64,000 nt of DNA. Source: Chaetoderma sp. LZ-2023a (taxonomy: Eukaryota > Mollusca > Caudofoveata > Chaetodermatida > Chaetodermatidae). Shown one piece after another: positions 12,605-24,207 of this stretch (within the stretch, counting starts at the first letter, position 1; every line of letters starts with the position of its first letter). The notes under the pieces are model-generated. The model was not told the origin of the DNA. It saw only the letters and a program-made list of their open reading frames with translations, and did no database searches. Where the stretch lies: NCBI GenBank assembly GCA_034401795.1, contig CM067374.1, positions 95,486,511 through 95,550,510 on the forward strand, given 5' to 3'. The position numbers were made by a program, and so were the translations under genes.

Positions 12605-12680
12605 TCATCCACTCGAATGGTCGATCTTTTTCGTTGATCTTGTAAAGGGGTGAAGAAATCTCACTGAAATGATGGATGTA

Positions 12681-13260
12681 TCAGCGATAGTACTGGCATA
12701 AACCGAGAAAACGAATTTCTGCAATCGCAGAGGGCGTTAGCCACTCTGCTACTGCCTTTGTTTTTGATGGTTGAGTAGCCACTCCATGACCGGATGTGAT
12801 GTGTCCCAGGAACTCGATGCTCTGTCTGAAGAGTTGACCTTTCTTTGGTTTGAGCTTTAAGTTGGCTGTGCGGAAACAGGAAAGCATGGCATCCAAATGT
12901 GTCCATATTTGCTCAAACGTGGGACCAAAGATGAGTACGTTGTCAATGTAACATAGACAGATTTCCCATTGCAGGGTGGTTAATACCTGTTCAATGAGAT
13001 GCTCAAAAGTTCCAGGAGCATTGCACAAGCCATAGGGCATATTGCAGAATTGAAAAAGACCATCCTTACATACGAATGCAGTCTTTTCCATGTCAGCTTC
13101 ATCCATGGCTACTTACCAGTAGCCACTAGCTAAATCAAGTGTACAAAACCACTTGGCTCTGGACAGGTAATCCAAGGCCTGATCTATCCTAGGAAGTGGA
13201 TAAGCATCCTTAACGCTAAGATCATACGGGGACATGTGCATTGTGAAGATATCATGTAAT
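12681..13260 (-). pseudogene. Reverse transcriptase of the LTR element, active site changed to YIDN
   Basis: The minus strand from 13260 reads DAYPLPRID, then CTLDLASGYW (containing the first catalytic Asp), a stop at about 13110, then GLFQFCNMPYGLCNAPGTFE, CYIDNVLIF, FLGHITS and the thumb. These are the ordered RT blocks of Ty3/Gypsy. The catalytic box should be YxDD but here reads YIDN, which would abolish polymerase activity. Together with the stop in the LDLASGYW block, this shows long-standing inactivity. Confidence 0.9.
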
Positions 13261-13416
13261 TGGGGTCGGGTTCCAGCATGGCAATGTGTGTGTGTTGTCT
13301 CCTAACTGCGGTGCAGTGGCCCATAAGATTTTTTCATGTCCCGGCTCAACGGTGGCCATACTCGAAAGTATCAATGCACACGTGTCGAATAATGACAACT
13401 CTGGTCCAAGAGGTAT

Positions 13417-13767
13417 TCATCGGCCGTGTATGTCAAGCTCTTGCTGTCTGCAGTGTATCATGGCTTCGCTGGTACTAAGAAAATCAGAGCCAAGAACGGC
13501 ATCATTTTGAATAGAGGCGATGACAACTCGATGTATGAATTGCATCTCCTCTATTTGTATAACAAGATTAACTACTCCAGCCATTGGTACATCAGCTCCC
13601 GTAGCTGTCTGTAAAAAGATGTTTGTAGGCCTAAGGGGTGGCTTTTTATGAGGTGAGATGCTCTCATACAAGCGCTTGTTGAAAACGGTGATGGAAGCCC
13701 CAGTGTCAATGGTGGCACTAGTGGAAATACTGCTAAACAGACAGGCACACTTGTACACTCGGTGCAC
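13417..13767 (-). pseudogene. Aspartic protease of the LTR element
   Basis: The minus strand reads ATIDTGASITVFNKR, with the DTGA catalytic signature of retropepsins, followed about 60 residues later by NDAVLGSDFL, the hydrophobic-hydrophobic-Gly block that supports the active site. This enzyme would cleave the Gag-Pol polyprotein. It lies between the Gag zinc knuckle and RT, as in Ty3/Gypsy elements. The frame differs from those of gag and RT. Confidence 0.85.
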
Positions 13768-14057
13768 CTGTGGAAGTGTCTCGAATGATGCTGTCTGCGA
13801 AAGTGGTTGCAGAGCAGAATCATTCTGTATATAGTCGGCTTATTTTGGGTGGCTTCCTTTAATGCAGTTGATGGCTGAGTGAGGAAAGGGCCAGTCCATC
13901 GTCGCCGCTGCTGTGATAGCTTTGGTGAAGACGGAACTGGTGGTGGCAGTGGTGTTGGGGTTGTTGCCGTTTCTGTATGTGCGGTGTTCGTGTAGACAGC
14001 AGTGTGGATGGGATTCTCGCAATCACGGATGAGCGCTACCTGAGCGAGCCACTTCTT

Positions 14058-14099
14058 ACAATGCATCATGGGATGTTTTGTTGATGCACAGAAGAAACA
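14058..14099 (-). other. Gag CCHC zinc knuckle
   Basis: The minus strand reads CFFCASTKHPMMHC, matching C-x2-C-x4-H-x4-C exactly. This nucleocapsid motif binds the element's RNA during packaging. It continues into CKKWLAQVAL. Just upstream, 14106-14582 holds a Pro/Ser/Thr-rich Gag linker in the same frame number, and 14652-14948 carries an Arg-Gly-rich RNA-binding segment (PRGRGRGYRGG). Confidence 0.85.
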
Positions 14100-14105
14100 G
14101 TGACG

Positions 14106-14948
14106 TCATGGAATGCTTTCATATCGCCGGCAGCGTCGTCGTTTACGAATCCATGATGCAGAGTGAATAGTTTCTCCCATGCCACTGCTGTCTGTGAATG
14201 CGGGAGATGCTGCTGTGCGGGATGGTGTGTTATATACCACCAAGCGACACCGAAAATTTGGTATCTTGGTGGTGGGACGTGGTGCTTGCAGAAACGTTGT
14301 TTCAGCGGAGGTGCTACAACCGACCACTGCTGTTTTACACAGAAAAGAAGGTTTGTTATGTGCGGACATCGCGGGACTACTTTGTCCGTAAGAGGGGGAT
14401 GGCGGTGCTGCTGATGGGGGAGTCATCCTAGGCACTGACATATATGAAGCTGTGCGTATGGGTGTGCGTAAAAAGGCTGTTGCCTGATGGTGATAGTTGG
14501 CCACCGGACATTGTTGTATGGAGGCTGCAGTTGAGCCGCGTTGTAAGAATGGGTACCGAGGTGACTCTTCAATCAGTACCATTAGGAGCTTAATGGCTTG
14601 TCAGGTGGTGGTTTTCTGTAGTCAGCGGTGGGTGTGGTAGATGGAGGTTGGTTATGGCACTGATCCCTCCAATGTCCTGACCGCATCTGGAACATGCGTT
14701 CGGTGGCAGTGCGGTGTTGTGGCGAAGTTGATGGTGGGTGTAGTAACTAGATTAGTGAGTGCAGAGATCTGTTTGTTGATCTCATCTATCCTTTCGTGCA
14801 TATTGGGTCGATTGCTGGTTACCGCGGCCGGGGCTCCATTGTGGCCTCCTCTGTAGCCACGCCCCCTTCCTCTAGGTGTGTGATTATGGTGGGATTGGTT
14901 TGGGTGTGGTGCTTGCTGATGTGTAGTTGTTTTTGTTGCTGATGTCAT
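14106..14948 (-). pseudogene. Gag C-terminal region, RG-rich and Pro/Thr-rich
   Basis: Minus-strand frames between the Gag capsid-like part and the zinc knuckle. 14948-14652 starts with a Thr/His/Gln-rich stretch, then PRGRGRGYRGGHNG, an RGG-type nucleic-acid-binding patch, then a short coiled region (ERIDEINKQISALTNL). 14582-14106 is low-complexity Pro/Ser/Thr. Stops around 14590-14650 break the frame. The role is RNA binding and particle assembly, inferred from position. Confidence 0.6.
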
Positions 14949-15688
14949 GTTGGGTGTTGCGCGGTTCTCAGAAGATGGGCGATGTTTGCACCATCTAGCT
15001 CATTGATCGGGTGTAATTGGTGGCGATTTGCTTTCTCCCGCTCCAAGAAGCTTTCGATACATACCGTGGTAGCCGTTAATTGGGATAAGCTACCGTGGTC
15101 AGCGAGAAATAGTTTCTCCTTGAGAGCAGGTTCACCATTTAATGCATCGATGAACGTATCTAGGTGTAGGTGAGTGACGCCTTCAAATTTGGTGCTTGGA
15201 TATGCACGGGTGCCTAGTCTCTGGATGCAACTTGCTAACTCTGGCAACGTCTCTCCCATGCATTGACGCAGATTTCTCAACTGAAGACGACTAGTTTCGC
15301 CTAGGGCAGTGTCGCCGAATCGTTCTGATAATGTGTGTTCTAATTGTGTGTAGGTGGGGGTGTAATCAGTACCGAGATCCGCGAGAACTTGAAGCACTTT
15401 TCCTGAAAGCTTCGCGGCCAGCTATTCCCCCATTTGCTGATTTTTGCACCCGTTTGTTCTGCTAATTATTTCAAATTGGACTTTGTAGTTGGCCCAGTCA
15501 TTCTCCACGCTAAGTTTAGGGGGGAGAATGACCCGGCCAGTCCTATGGTAAGAACCGTGTGGTGCAAACGCGGGAGACTGATGGGAAGGCTGATGGTGGT
15601 CAACGTGCGGGTGATGGGGATGGCGGTGTTGGTGTTTCCCGTCTGCGCTGCTGTTGATGATGAGGAAGCTGATTATAATAAGGATCAT
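14945..15688 (-). pseudogene. Gag capsid-like region of the LTR element
   Basis: One minus-strand frame from 15688 to 14945, broken only by a TAG at 15422-15424. It includes LSVENDWANYKVQFE, then, after the stop, a helical capsid-like segment with LSERFGDTALGE, LRNLRQCMGETLPELASCIQ and DTFIDALNGEPALKE. This pattern fits the retrotransposon Gag capsid family found in invertebrate Gypsy elements: a W near the start, a central LxxLxQ...E block, and an F-I-x-AL block. Upstream (15600-16300) lie His/Pro/Thr/Tyr-rich frames, probably the Gag N terminus. Confidence 0.7.
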
Positions 15689-16304
15689 AATAAATATGTG
15701 GCCGCGTGGTTAAATCTGCTGAGGCCCTCCCCAATCCTGGTCCATAAACCGGTATTGGCCTATGGAGGGAAGGCGGTGCAGTATGTTGATAAAATGGTCG
15801 TTCTTCATATTGTTGTTGTGGTGTTAGACATTCCTCGTATGGTGGTGGTGTGGCTAGGCTGACGGGTGTGGTGTGCGGTGTGACTGATGTATCTGTGGAA
15901 CGTAGGTGCTGATTCCTCCCCTTGATGACGTGATGTCCCCTGAAAATAAGATGGTACATTTAAAGGGGATAATGTGGGAGGTTGTACGTTATAGGGAGTG
16001 TAATTATTATTACTATTATTACCCTACCACATATCACCTATTGATGACGAGGGTGAATAGTAGCGGTGAGAAGGATAGTAGGTTTGCCCGTATATGGGTC
16101 TTTGTCGAGTTTGTCCACGGTCTGGCCCTGATGGTGTTGGCCTATTGTAGATGTCTGAAGGAGTGTGAAATTCAGTTCCCACTTGTGAGGCATTGCGGAA
16201 TTTACCCTCACTAATGGGCGAGAACTGTTGTAGATGGGTTGCTGGTGATTCCGCAATGCTGGAATTTTGGACATAGTTGGTGAGCATGCGAGTGTTTCCT
16301 CCAT
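15600..16304 (-). pseudogene. Gag N-terminal region and leader, degraded
   Basis: The minus-strand frames at 16304-16038, 16287-16024 and 15959-15600 are rich in Pro, Thr, Tyr and His and overlap in different registers. They lie between the primer-binding site and the capsid-like part, where a Gag N terminus is expected. No start codon can be chosen with confidence. Confidence 0.4.
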
Positions 16305-16411
16305 CGTATGAGGCTACCTCTTGATCGATGGAGTCTGCGCTGAATGAAGAGATTCTAGCTCGCTGTATGGTGTGGGCGTGAGTTCACTGTGCACTGTTGT
16401 TGTTCGTCGAG

Positions 16412-16430
16412 CCTCACATCGGGCGCCACT
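16412..16430 (-). promoter_or_regulatory. Primer-binding site, tRNA-Lys-like
   Basis: Directly inside the right LTR edge (16431), after a 2-base spacer, the minus strand reads TGGCGCCCGATGTGAGGC. The leading TGG pairs with a tRNA CCA end. From memory, the site complementary to animal tRNA-Lys(CUU) is TGGCGCCCAACGTGGGGC, 15 of 18 identical. This fixes the 5' LTR end and the coding direction. Confidence 0.7.
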
Positions 16431-19250
16431 TGTAGCTTGCCGGGTCGCATCGGGTTGTTGCAGGTTAGCTCTCGGTCTTGGGGTTATGGATTCTGAACAA
16501 TGCTGACCAGCGTGAAACAAAGACCGGCTCCTAAGGCCGGTGGAACTCAATCGTTCTGGTGGGGCCATGTGACCATCGCCACTAACATTAAATTGTACCG
16601 TGTCAGCCCATGAATTTGTGATAGGGACATCCAAACAATCAAGAAGACACAAGGCTTAGTGGAACATGAAGAGAGACAATGACTTTTTAAATATGAGGCC
16701 CTATAGGTATATTGGCCAATTTAACACAACCTTGCCGGTGTATGGGGCTAGATTACCGTAACGACCGGAAAAGAGGTGTTTACTATATGTCTCCTAACGA
16801 AGAAATTGTCTCTAATCGTATTAAACCTATCCTATCGAGCTGAATAGAAAGGTTTAGTCGGTAGCATGCCGGGCTAAACAGAGTTAATAGCACGGACAGC
16901 GACATTAGTGAAACAAGACGGTGGCGGGAAAAAGTGATGCATATATAAATCTTGGTGTCTAATATTTCATAAATGCACTGCGGTCCTAAGTTTTCTATAA
17001 ATAAACAAAACATATCAACTAATGGCTACTTGCCATATACCTAACTAACCAAATACAGAATGGTGACGGTATGTGAATTGATTAGAACAGTAATAATACA
17101 GGTTGATAGACCTAATACGGCGAGGTTAGTTAAAGCACCTTACAGTAAATAAGGATAACTATAGACAGTAATAATTAAGAACTTATAAATTGCGGTCCTA
17201 AGACCGGGACGGTGCCTATTAGTCATCAGTACCTTTTACAGAGGAAAATACGGTAATTAAAGAATAATTAAACGAATAACTAATGAATAATTAAAGATGT
17301 AATTAAAGATATATCATGTATAGTTACTTGAATACCCAGTAGCCACTCTTAGTTGCGGCTTACTATTATACTGAAATTGAGACATCACTATTCTTGTGAC
17401 GTGAGTCGCACGTTGTCTGGAAGCTGGCTGTTGTCTCCGCATGCTGATACTCCGCAAGACAGAGTTCCCATACGTTGTTCCAGGACGGTAGCGGTACGAT
17501 CTCAGGACAGTATGACATAGTTATAAGTAAAGTCTACTGAATAACTTGTAATTTCTATGCAATAATACTGTCGATATGAAAGTTACCGTTATAACAACGG
17601 TGAGTTGTAAAGTTAAGATAACTCATTAACAGAGAGGGTTATGGACACAGTTGTAATTAAGATATACTTATTTTAACTTAACGGTGCGGGGTGCGTCAAA
17701 TAGCTCTTGTAGCGCACCGAGCAAAGTTTACTTGGCTGCGGTCAAAACGTTAAACCATCACACACGGTATGCAGTGTGGTGGTTGAATATCGACTTTTGG
17801 GTGTGGCTGGCAGATCCGGTGAGTTATCCACCGAGGAACATCGCTGGCTCTACGCCATGTAGAATTACATAACTGGACTTTAAGGGGCCACCGTTAAACA
17901 GTTCATATTCAGTTATTAATTAAACAAGAGCAGATTACACTATGATGATCTAATTCACGGTGCAGTGGCCCGAAACCTGTTGTGGTCCGAGCTCAACTGG
18001 AGATTGTGACGTACCGAGATGATGCTGAATTTAGTCTTCGGTGCTCCAGTTTTTCAGTCAGGGTCCCGTGCTTGGGCAGCTCCTGACTGGTCCGCCCTCA
18101 GCCGACGACGCTCTCGATGTGTTTGCTTGTTTGTTTGTTTAGTTGGTTTTATTGGCCGCTTACACCGAGATGTATTTGAGCCAAGACTCACTCTGAGAGG
18201 TGCTTCCCCGAAGGGTTGCGATGCTCCCCCGAAGGGTTGCTATAAACAAGCATTAAAACTGAAAAAAGTAAAAAAGATTATGATGTTGCTAGGGGTGTAT
18301 GTGGTGCCTGTTGCTGCCTAATGAACTGTTGTTGGCGGATGTAAGTGTTGGATGCAGTGTAAGAGTGGGTGGGAGGTGGGGGATCTCTTTATTTCACTTG
18401 GGGGTAGGATGGGGACTCAGGGGCTTCCACAGTGGGGGTCAGAGATTAAGTTTGCATCCTCATCAAATCAGGGGAAAATCAATTCCGCCGCCACCAACAT
18501 GCCCACCCACCCGACCAAAGGCCTCCCACAAATAATCCCTAAACCATGGCCCCCTGCAAACACGGGTGTTGGAACCAAGCATCCAGCTACCCCACTAGTG
18601 CCCCACCCCACATTATTAAGCTCATGTATTAGAAATAGTGTCTGAAAAGGCCTCTAAGAGTCAAATTATCAGAATTTTCCCGGCGGAGGATCCCAGGACC
18701 GCTTAATTATCCAGAGTATTAACCCAGGGACCCAGCCCCATACATCCTCATCCCCACCCCACCTCCATTGCAGCCCAAATGCTCTCTCCAGGGTTGAAGT
18801 TTTTCAAAATTTTCTGATCTCACCCAAGGGGGTTTGGATGGGAGAAGGATTGGATGGCATGGCGAGTGTGCATCCATGACAAATGAGGTGGGGGTGGGGT
18901 GGACACCCTTGCTAGGGGGCGGAGGGCAGTCTGTATAATTAAATCTATAAAATGAACTCAGGTGAGAATTATGAAATAAAAATATTAAGAGATGAAAATC
19001 ATAGTCAATGATATCAAATAAAATTAATTAAATTTAGATAATTTCCATGTGATTAAATAAACAAGAAACAGGAAAACTAGAAAACAGAAAATCTAGTGTT
19101 TGTAAAAGAAATATCCTGGGCAAAAACATAGACTTAAAATCTGTTGCTATTTGAAATAATAGATTGATTGCGAATGTTGTTATATAATGGTTATTGTTTG
19201 GCAATTCAAGCCACTGTTGTATGCACAATCTCATATGTTCATTTACAGTT

Positions 19251-19346
19251 CGAGAAATTTATTTTTGAAAATTGTTGATGGAATGACTGGTTCGGTTACT
19301 GCGCCAGTCAGTTCGGTGGTAAATTTTCAAAAATAGTCTTGTTTCG
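19251..19346. repeat. Long hairpin palindrome, family H (copy 1)
   Basis: Inverted repeat with arms of about 45 bp. The left arm contains TATTTTTGAAAATT and GAATGACTGG; the right arm contains CCAGTCAGTTCGG and AAATTTTCAAAAATAG. The loop is a few bases around TTACTG. Confidence 0.85.
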
Positions 19347-19839
19347 ATAACTGCTAAACTTAAGAGAAATATACATTTAGGTTGTCGGGAAATATAAAAC
19401 AAAGCGAAACGCCACGTCCGAGATAGATGCAAGCAAACTGGCAGCAACTTTAGTGATAAATGCTGGGATTTACATTCATCAGAATCATGAAAACCCTGAA
19501 AACATGTTAATGCACAAATTTCTATGTGAAATAATAGTGAACAACCAACCCGAGAATCAATCACTTATAACCCTTTCCCAAATTGTACTCCAAATGTCTC
19601 TCCAAGCTTGTAGGTTTTTTTACAATTTTCTAATCAGTCCCCAGAACTCTCTAGGGGGATTTGGAGGGGGTAGAGTGTGAGCATCCATGCCATAACGGGA
19701 TGGGTCACCCTTAATCGAGGTTGATGGGAGGGCAGTCTGAATGAATAAACCTGGAAAATGAAATTAGATAATTTCCATGTGATTAAAAAAAACCCAGGAA
19801 AAATTAAAATGGAAAATCTGGTACGTGTAATTACAGAGC

Positions 19840-19937
19840 AAGAGAAGACTATCTTTGAAAACTTACTACTGGAATGACTGCCTCGGTTATCGAGCCAGTC
19901 ACTCCAGTGGTAACTTTTCAAAAATAGTCTTCTCTTG
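19840..19937. repeat. Long hairpin palindrome, family H (copy 2)
   Basis: Near-perfect 98-bp inverted repeat. It begins CAAGAGAAGACTAT and ends ATAGTCTTCTCTTG, with CTCGGTTATCGAG at the centre. Confidence 0.9.
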
Positions 19938-20357
19938 GTCTGCAAACGGACGAAATTAGAAAGGCCTGTGTTATTATTAAATCGTGATAATTGTGATCAA
20001 TCTGGTCGGCGTGAACTTGCCATATGAAATTTTGACCCAAAATTGTTCACATTGCTAGATGACCCCTAGGGGTGATCATCCACGCAGTTTGGTCAAGATA
20101 TCTCCAGTTATAAGAAAGAATTGCAACACCACAAATTTACGAAAACTAACACCACAAATTTACGAATACTGGTAATTACATATTTGTTCTTCATTATTTC
20201 ACTTAGGAAAACCCCCTGTTTGACAGTGATGGCTGCAAGACTACATAACACTGCTTATTTCAGCTGTTTCATCTCATGGCACCTGTCTTTAAAATAGAGT
20301 ATTACGTACCTGTGTGGCCACATGTGCTCATTCTAAACATGCAGACGATCGCCCTCG

Positions 20358-20988
20358 GAATAATAATATATTAATAAATACTATAATAGACTCTATCTCG
20401 GTGACCTCGCACCAGTCCTGCATGTGTGACTTCATCCTGTCTTTACATGAGTAGATCCCGTCTCTCAGAACTGATTTCCTTTAAACGAACCTTCCTTCAA
20501 AATCCTGTTGCTGCTGGGATGAGGGCAAGAGGGATCCGTTTCAGGAACCAGGAAAATGTATAGAATACTTCTAATACAAGCCGTACACCACCAGGAAACA
20601 CATCAGTTGGCAGGTAAACAAATCTTGTAGTGAGCTCACACAGCCAATGGCGGTACATCTTATTTTTAAATTATCCTTATCTATATAGAGCTATACTCGC
20701 AAAATCTTCTTTTAAAAATGTGTGTGCATACCTATATATAGACAAAGGCTGGTTTAACGGACGAAGGGTCAGATTAATGGGCTTTGGCCAGTTGGCCAAA
20801 GACTTCCATTTCCCATCTGCCCCTATTCCTTTAAAAGAGGCCAAATTGTGACCAAAAGGCCTGCTGGAATTTCACTATCTGACGAGTTTCAACCTCAGAC
20901 AGTGAGATCTTTAACGCCCACCTACATGTAAGGAGATGGGACCTAGGTTTAATGTCTCATCCGAAGGACAGTGATTTTTTTTGTTTTG
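20358..20988. other. Spacer B between the two A repeats
   Basis: About 630 bp found once. Its right end (about 20870-20975) contains GACGAGTTTCAACCTC and GGTTTAATGTCTCATCCGAA, which resemble motifs I associate with dispersed repeats of marine invertebrates. No gene is supported. Confidence 0.4.
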
Positions 20989-22096
20989 TTTAGTTGGTTT
21001 TATTGGCCGCTTACACCGAGATGTATTTGAGCCATGACTCACTCTGAGAGGTGCTTCCCCGAAGGGTTGCGATGCTCCCCCGAAGGGTTGCTATAAACAA
21101 GCATTAAAACTGAAAAAAGTAAAAAAAATTATGATGTTGCTAGAGGTGTATGTGGTGCCTGTTGCTGCCTAATGAACTGTTGTTGGCCGGTGTAAGTGAT
21201 CGATGCAGTGTAAGAGTGGGTGGGAGGTGGGTGATCACTTTTCACTTGGGGGTAGGATGGGGACTCAGGGTTTTCCACAGTGGGGGTCAGAGATTAAGTT
21301 TGCATCCTCATCAAATCAGGGGAAAATCAATTCCGCCGGCACCACCATGCCCACCCACCCCACCAAAGGCCTCCCACAAAAAACCCCTAAAACCATGGCC
21401 CCTGCAACCACGGGTGTTGGAACCAAGCATCCAGCTACCCCACTAGTGTCCCACCCCACATTATTAAGCCCATTTATTAGAAATATTGTCTGAAATGGCC
21501 TCTCAGAGTCAAATTATCAGAATTTTCCTGGCGGAGGATCCCAGGACCACCTAATTATCCAGAGTATTAACCCAGTGGCCCAGCCCCATACATCCTCCTC
21601 CCCACCCCACCTCCATTGCAGCCTAAATGCTCTCTCCAGGGTTGAAGTTTTTCAAAATTTTCTGATCTCACCCAAGGGGGTTTGGATGGGAGAAGGATTG
21701 GATGGCATGGCGAGTGTGCATCCATGACAAATGAGGTGGGGTGGGGTGGACACCCTTGATAGGGGTGGAGGGCAGTCTGTATAATTAAATCTATAAAATG
21801 AACTCAGGTGAGAATTATGAAATAAAAATATTAAGAGATGAAACTCATAGTCAATGATATCAAATAAAATTAATTAAATTTAGATAATTTCCATGTGATT
21901 AAATAAACAAGAAACAGGAAAACTAGAAAACAGAAAATCTAGTGTTTGTAAAAGAAATATCCTGGGCATAAACTTAGAATTAAAATCTGTTGCTATTTGA
22001 AATAATAGGTTGATTGCGAATGTTGTTATATAATGGTAATTGTTTGGCAATTCAAGCCACTGTTGTATACACACTCTCATATGTTCATTTACAGTT

Positions 22097-22192
22097 CGAG
22101 AAATTTATTTTTGAAAATTTTTGATGGAATGACTGGTTCGGTTACCGCGCCAGTCAGTTCGGTGGTAAATTTTCAAAAATAGTCTTGTTTCG
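22097..22192. repeat. Long hairpin palindrome, family H (copy 3)
   Basis: The copy of 19251-19346 in repeat A'. Confidence 0.85.
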
Positions 22193-22681
22193 ATAACTGC
22201 TAAGCTTAAGAGAAAATACATTTAGGTTGTTGGGAAATATAAAACAAAGCGAAACGCCACGTCCGAGATAGATGCAAGCAAACTGGCAGCAACTTTAGTG
22301 ATGAATGCTGGGATTTACATTCATCAGAATCATGAAAACCCGGAAAACATGTTAATACACAAATTTCTATGTGAAATAATAGTGAACAACCAACCCGAGA
22401 ACCAACCACTTATAACCCTTTCCCAAATTGTACTCCAAATGTCTCTGCACGCTTGTAGGGTTTTTACAATTTTCTAATCAGTCCCCAGAACTCCCTAGGG
22501 GGATTTGGAGGGGGTAGAGTGTGAGCATCCATGCCATAAGGGGTGGGTCACCCTTAATCGAGGTTGATGGGATGGCAGTCTGAATGAATAAACCTGGAAA
22601 ATGAAATTAGATAATTTCCATGTGATTAAAGAAAAAACAGGAAAAATTAAAATGGAAAATCTGGTATGTGTAATTACAGAG

Positions 22682-22780
22682 CAAGAGAAGACTATCTTTG
22701 AAAACTTACTACTGGAATGACTGCCTCGGTTATCGAGCCAGTCATTCCAGTGATAAATTTTCAAAAATAGTCTTCTCTTG
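22682..22780. repeat. Long hairpin palindrome, family H (copy 4)
   Basis: The copy of 19840-19937 in repeat A', with the same CAAGAGAAGACTAT...TAGTCTTCTCTTG ends. Confidence 0.9.
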
Positions 22781-23207
22781 GTCTGCAAACGGACGAAATT
22801 AGAAAGGCCTGTGTTATTATTAAATTGTGATAATTGTGATCAATCTGGTCGCCGTGAACTGGCCATATGAAATTTTGACCCAAAATGGTTCACATTGCTA
22901 GATGACCCCTAGTGGTGATCATCCACGCAGTTTGGTCAATATATCTCCAGTTATAAGAAAGAATTGCAACACCACGAATTTACGAAAACTAACACCACAA
23001 ATTTACGAATACCGGTAATTACATATTTTTCTTCATTATTTCACTTAACCCCCTGTTTGACAGTGATGGCTGCAAGACTACATAACACTGCTTATTTCAG
23101 CTGTTTCATCTCCTGGCACCTGTCTTTAAGATAGAGTATTACGTACCTGTGTGGCCACATGTGCTCATTCTAAACATGCAGACGATCGCCCTCGATGAAA
23201 TCATCCT

Positions 23208-23215
23208 CTTTTATA
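23208..23215 (-). promoter_or_regulatory. TATA box in right LTR
   Basis: The minus strand reads TATAAAAG. The 5-kb insertion begins about 17 bases downstream, so a transcript started here would run straight into repeat A'. Confidence 0.7.
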
Positions 23216-23790
23216 CTCTCTGCAACGTCAGAACCTGGCGGCTTCAACCAATGAGAATTTAGTTGAACCAGCCAATCAGAGTGCTGGAAATCCGTGACGT
23301 ATACACATCTATCTAAATATTATGATAGATATAGATGTGTAGATGACGTAGCACGTCACGTGTGTGTGCAAATCACTGATTATGTAGCTATACATATATA
23401 TGCGATTGCGACGTCACTGAAATGTTTTGAGAATAATTTAACAGAGGAAGACGGCGATAACAGCTTATGGCCCATCGAATTCTGGTGTTGATTGATACCA
23501 GATTCAACGGAAACAAATAACTATTAAGAATTAAGATGTGCCTACTCGGCATACTAAAAACGCTACTCGCTCTTGGACGTACTACACGTGTTCTGTCAAT
23601 ACAGCGACTAGCGCGGGCATGCGCGCCACGAGTTCTAACGAACTTAGTCGTTTTTACGACGAAATTCCTCCCGCATAGGCTTATACACGCTTGTCGCTCT
23701 ACCCAGGGGGTAGGGGTAGTGGTCTATGAAACGTATCCAGGACGGACGGCGCGTACCAAGCGCGTACCCGACCGGTCGATCCGCTCTACA

Positions 23791-23794
23791 CATG
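23791..23794. repeat. Target-site duplication CATG (right) of giant LTR element
   Basis: Partner of 2900-2903. Confidence 0.75.
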
Positions 23795-24175
23795 CATAAC
23801 CGTACACGTCACGACTGCCCAGTTGAGTTCAGTCATATGGAATATCCTTGTTGTTTAACAAGCCGTCTTGCCACGCCGCTGCATTCACACCATAGCTGAA
23901 ACATAGGCCACACATGTGTAAATAGTACATCATCCTCATCATCATCGCTATCATCATTGTCGTCGCCGTCGACAACGGCGGTGGCGGCATCCTCGGTACC
24001 ATCATCACAACCGCCACCACCATTATGATCACCACCACCATCAGCGCTATCAGCTCCACAACCATGGTCATCGCCATCATCCCACCTACCCACTACATTA
24101 CATCGACCTCCTAACACCAACACCAGTACCATCAACAGCACCACCACCACCACCACCACCACCACCACCACCACC

Positions 24176-24207
<32 letters not shown>

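Larger units (their letters stand above)
18138..20357. repeat. Direct repeat A (2.2 kb)
   Basis: It begins TTTAGTTGGTTTTATTGG after a TTTG-rich run and ends GACGATCGCCCTCG. It matches 20989-23194 with few differences. It also holds an older internal duplication: 18770-18960 resembles 19580-19770, and each half is followed by a long palindrome (19251-19346 and 19840-19937). Small ORFs here are not convincing genes. Confidence 0.85.
18120..23190. mobile_element. 5-kb insertion inside the right LTR: repeat A, spacer B, repeat A'
   Basis: This segment interrupts the LTR, whose two halves join perfectly when it is removed (compare 5860-5920 in the left LTR). CTCGATG occurs on both sides (18113-18119 and 23191-23197), and the match may extend to about 16 bases if one indel and one mismatch are allowed. 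It contains two 2.2-kb direct repeats around a 0.6-kb spacer. No coding capacity is recognisable. The ends are not TG/CA, so I do not call the repeats LTRs. It may be a non-autonomous element that later duplicated. Confidence 0.65.
20989..23194. repeat. Direct repeat A' (2.2 kb)
   Basis: Second copy of repeat A, ending GACGATCGCCCTCG before the LTR resumes. The few differences from A suggest that the duplication is much younger than the duplication inside A. Confidence 0.85.
16431..23790 (-). repeat. Right LTR (5' LTR in coding sense), deleted and split
   Basis: It begins TGTAGCTTGCCGGG at 16431 and ends CCGCTCTACA at 23790. Compared with the left LTR it lacks the stretch equivalent to 3094-4407 (1,314 bp, junction at about 16618). 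It is cut at CTCGATG (18113-18119), with its second half resuming at 23191. The second half carries the TATA box (23208-23215) and runs through a CpG-rich U3 (23560-23790). The sequence around 23470-23540 differs from the left LTR. Confidence 0.8.

Noticed and set aside
14163-14431. Plus-strand ORFs in the gag region
   Set aside because: They are antisense shadows of the gag frames and have no motifs.
18019-18645. 100-, 78- and 97-residue + strand ORFs
   Set aside because: They overlap each other in different frames across the LTR/insertion junction, and the equivalents in A' differ in frame; no motif is seen.
18138-23194. Repeats A and A' as LTRs of a nested LTR element
   Set aside because: Ends are not TG...CA, no primer-binding site follows A, and the 0.6-kb interior has no coding sequence.
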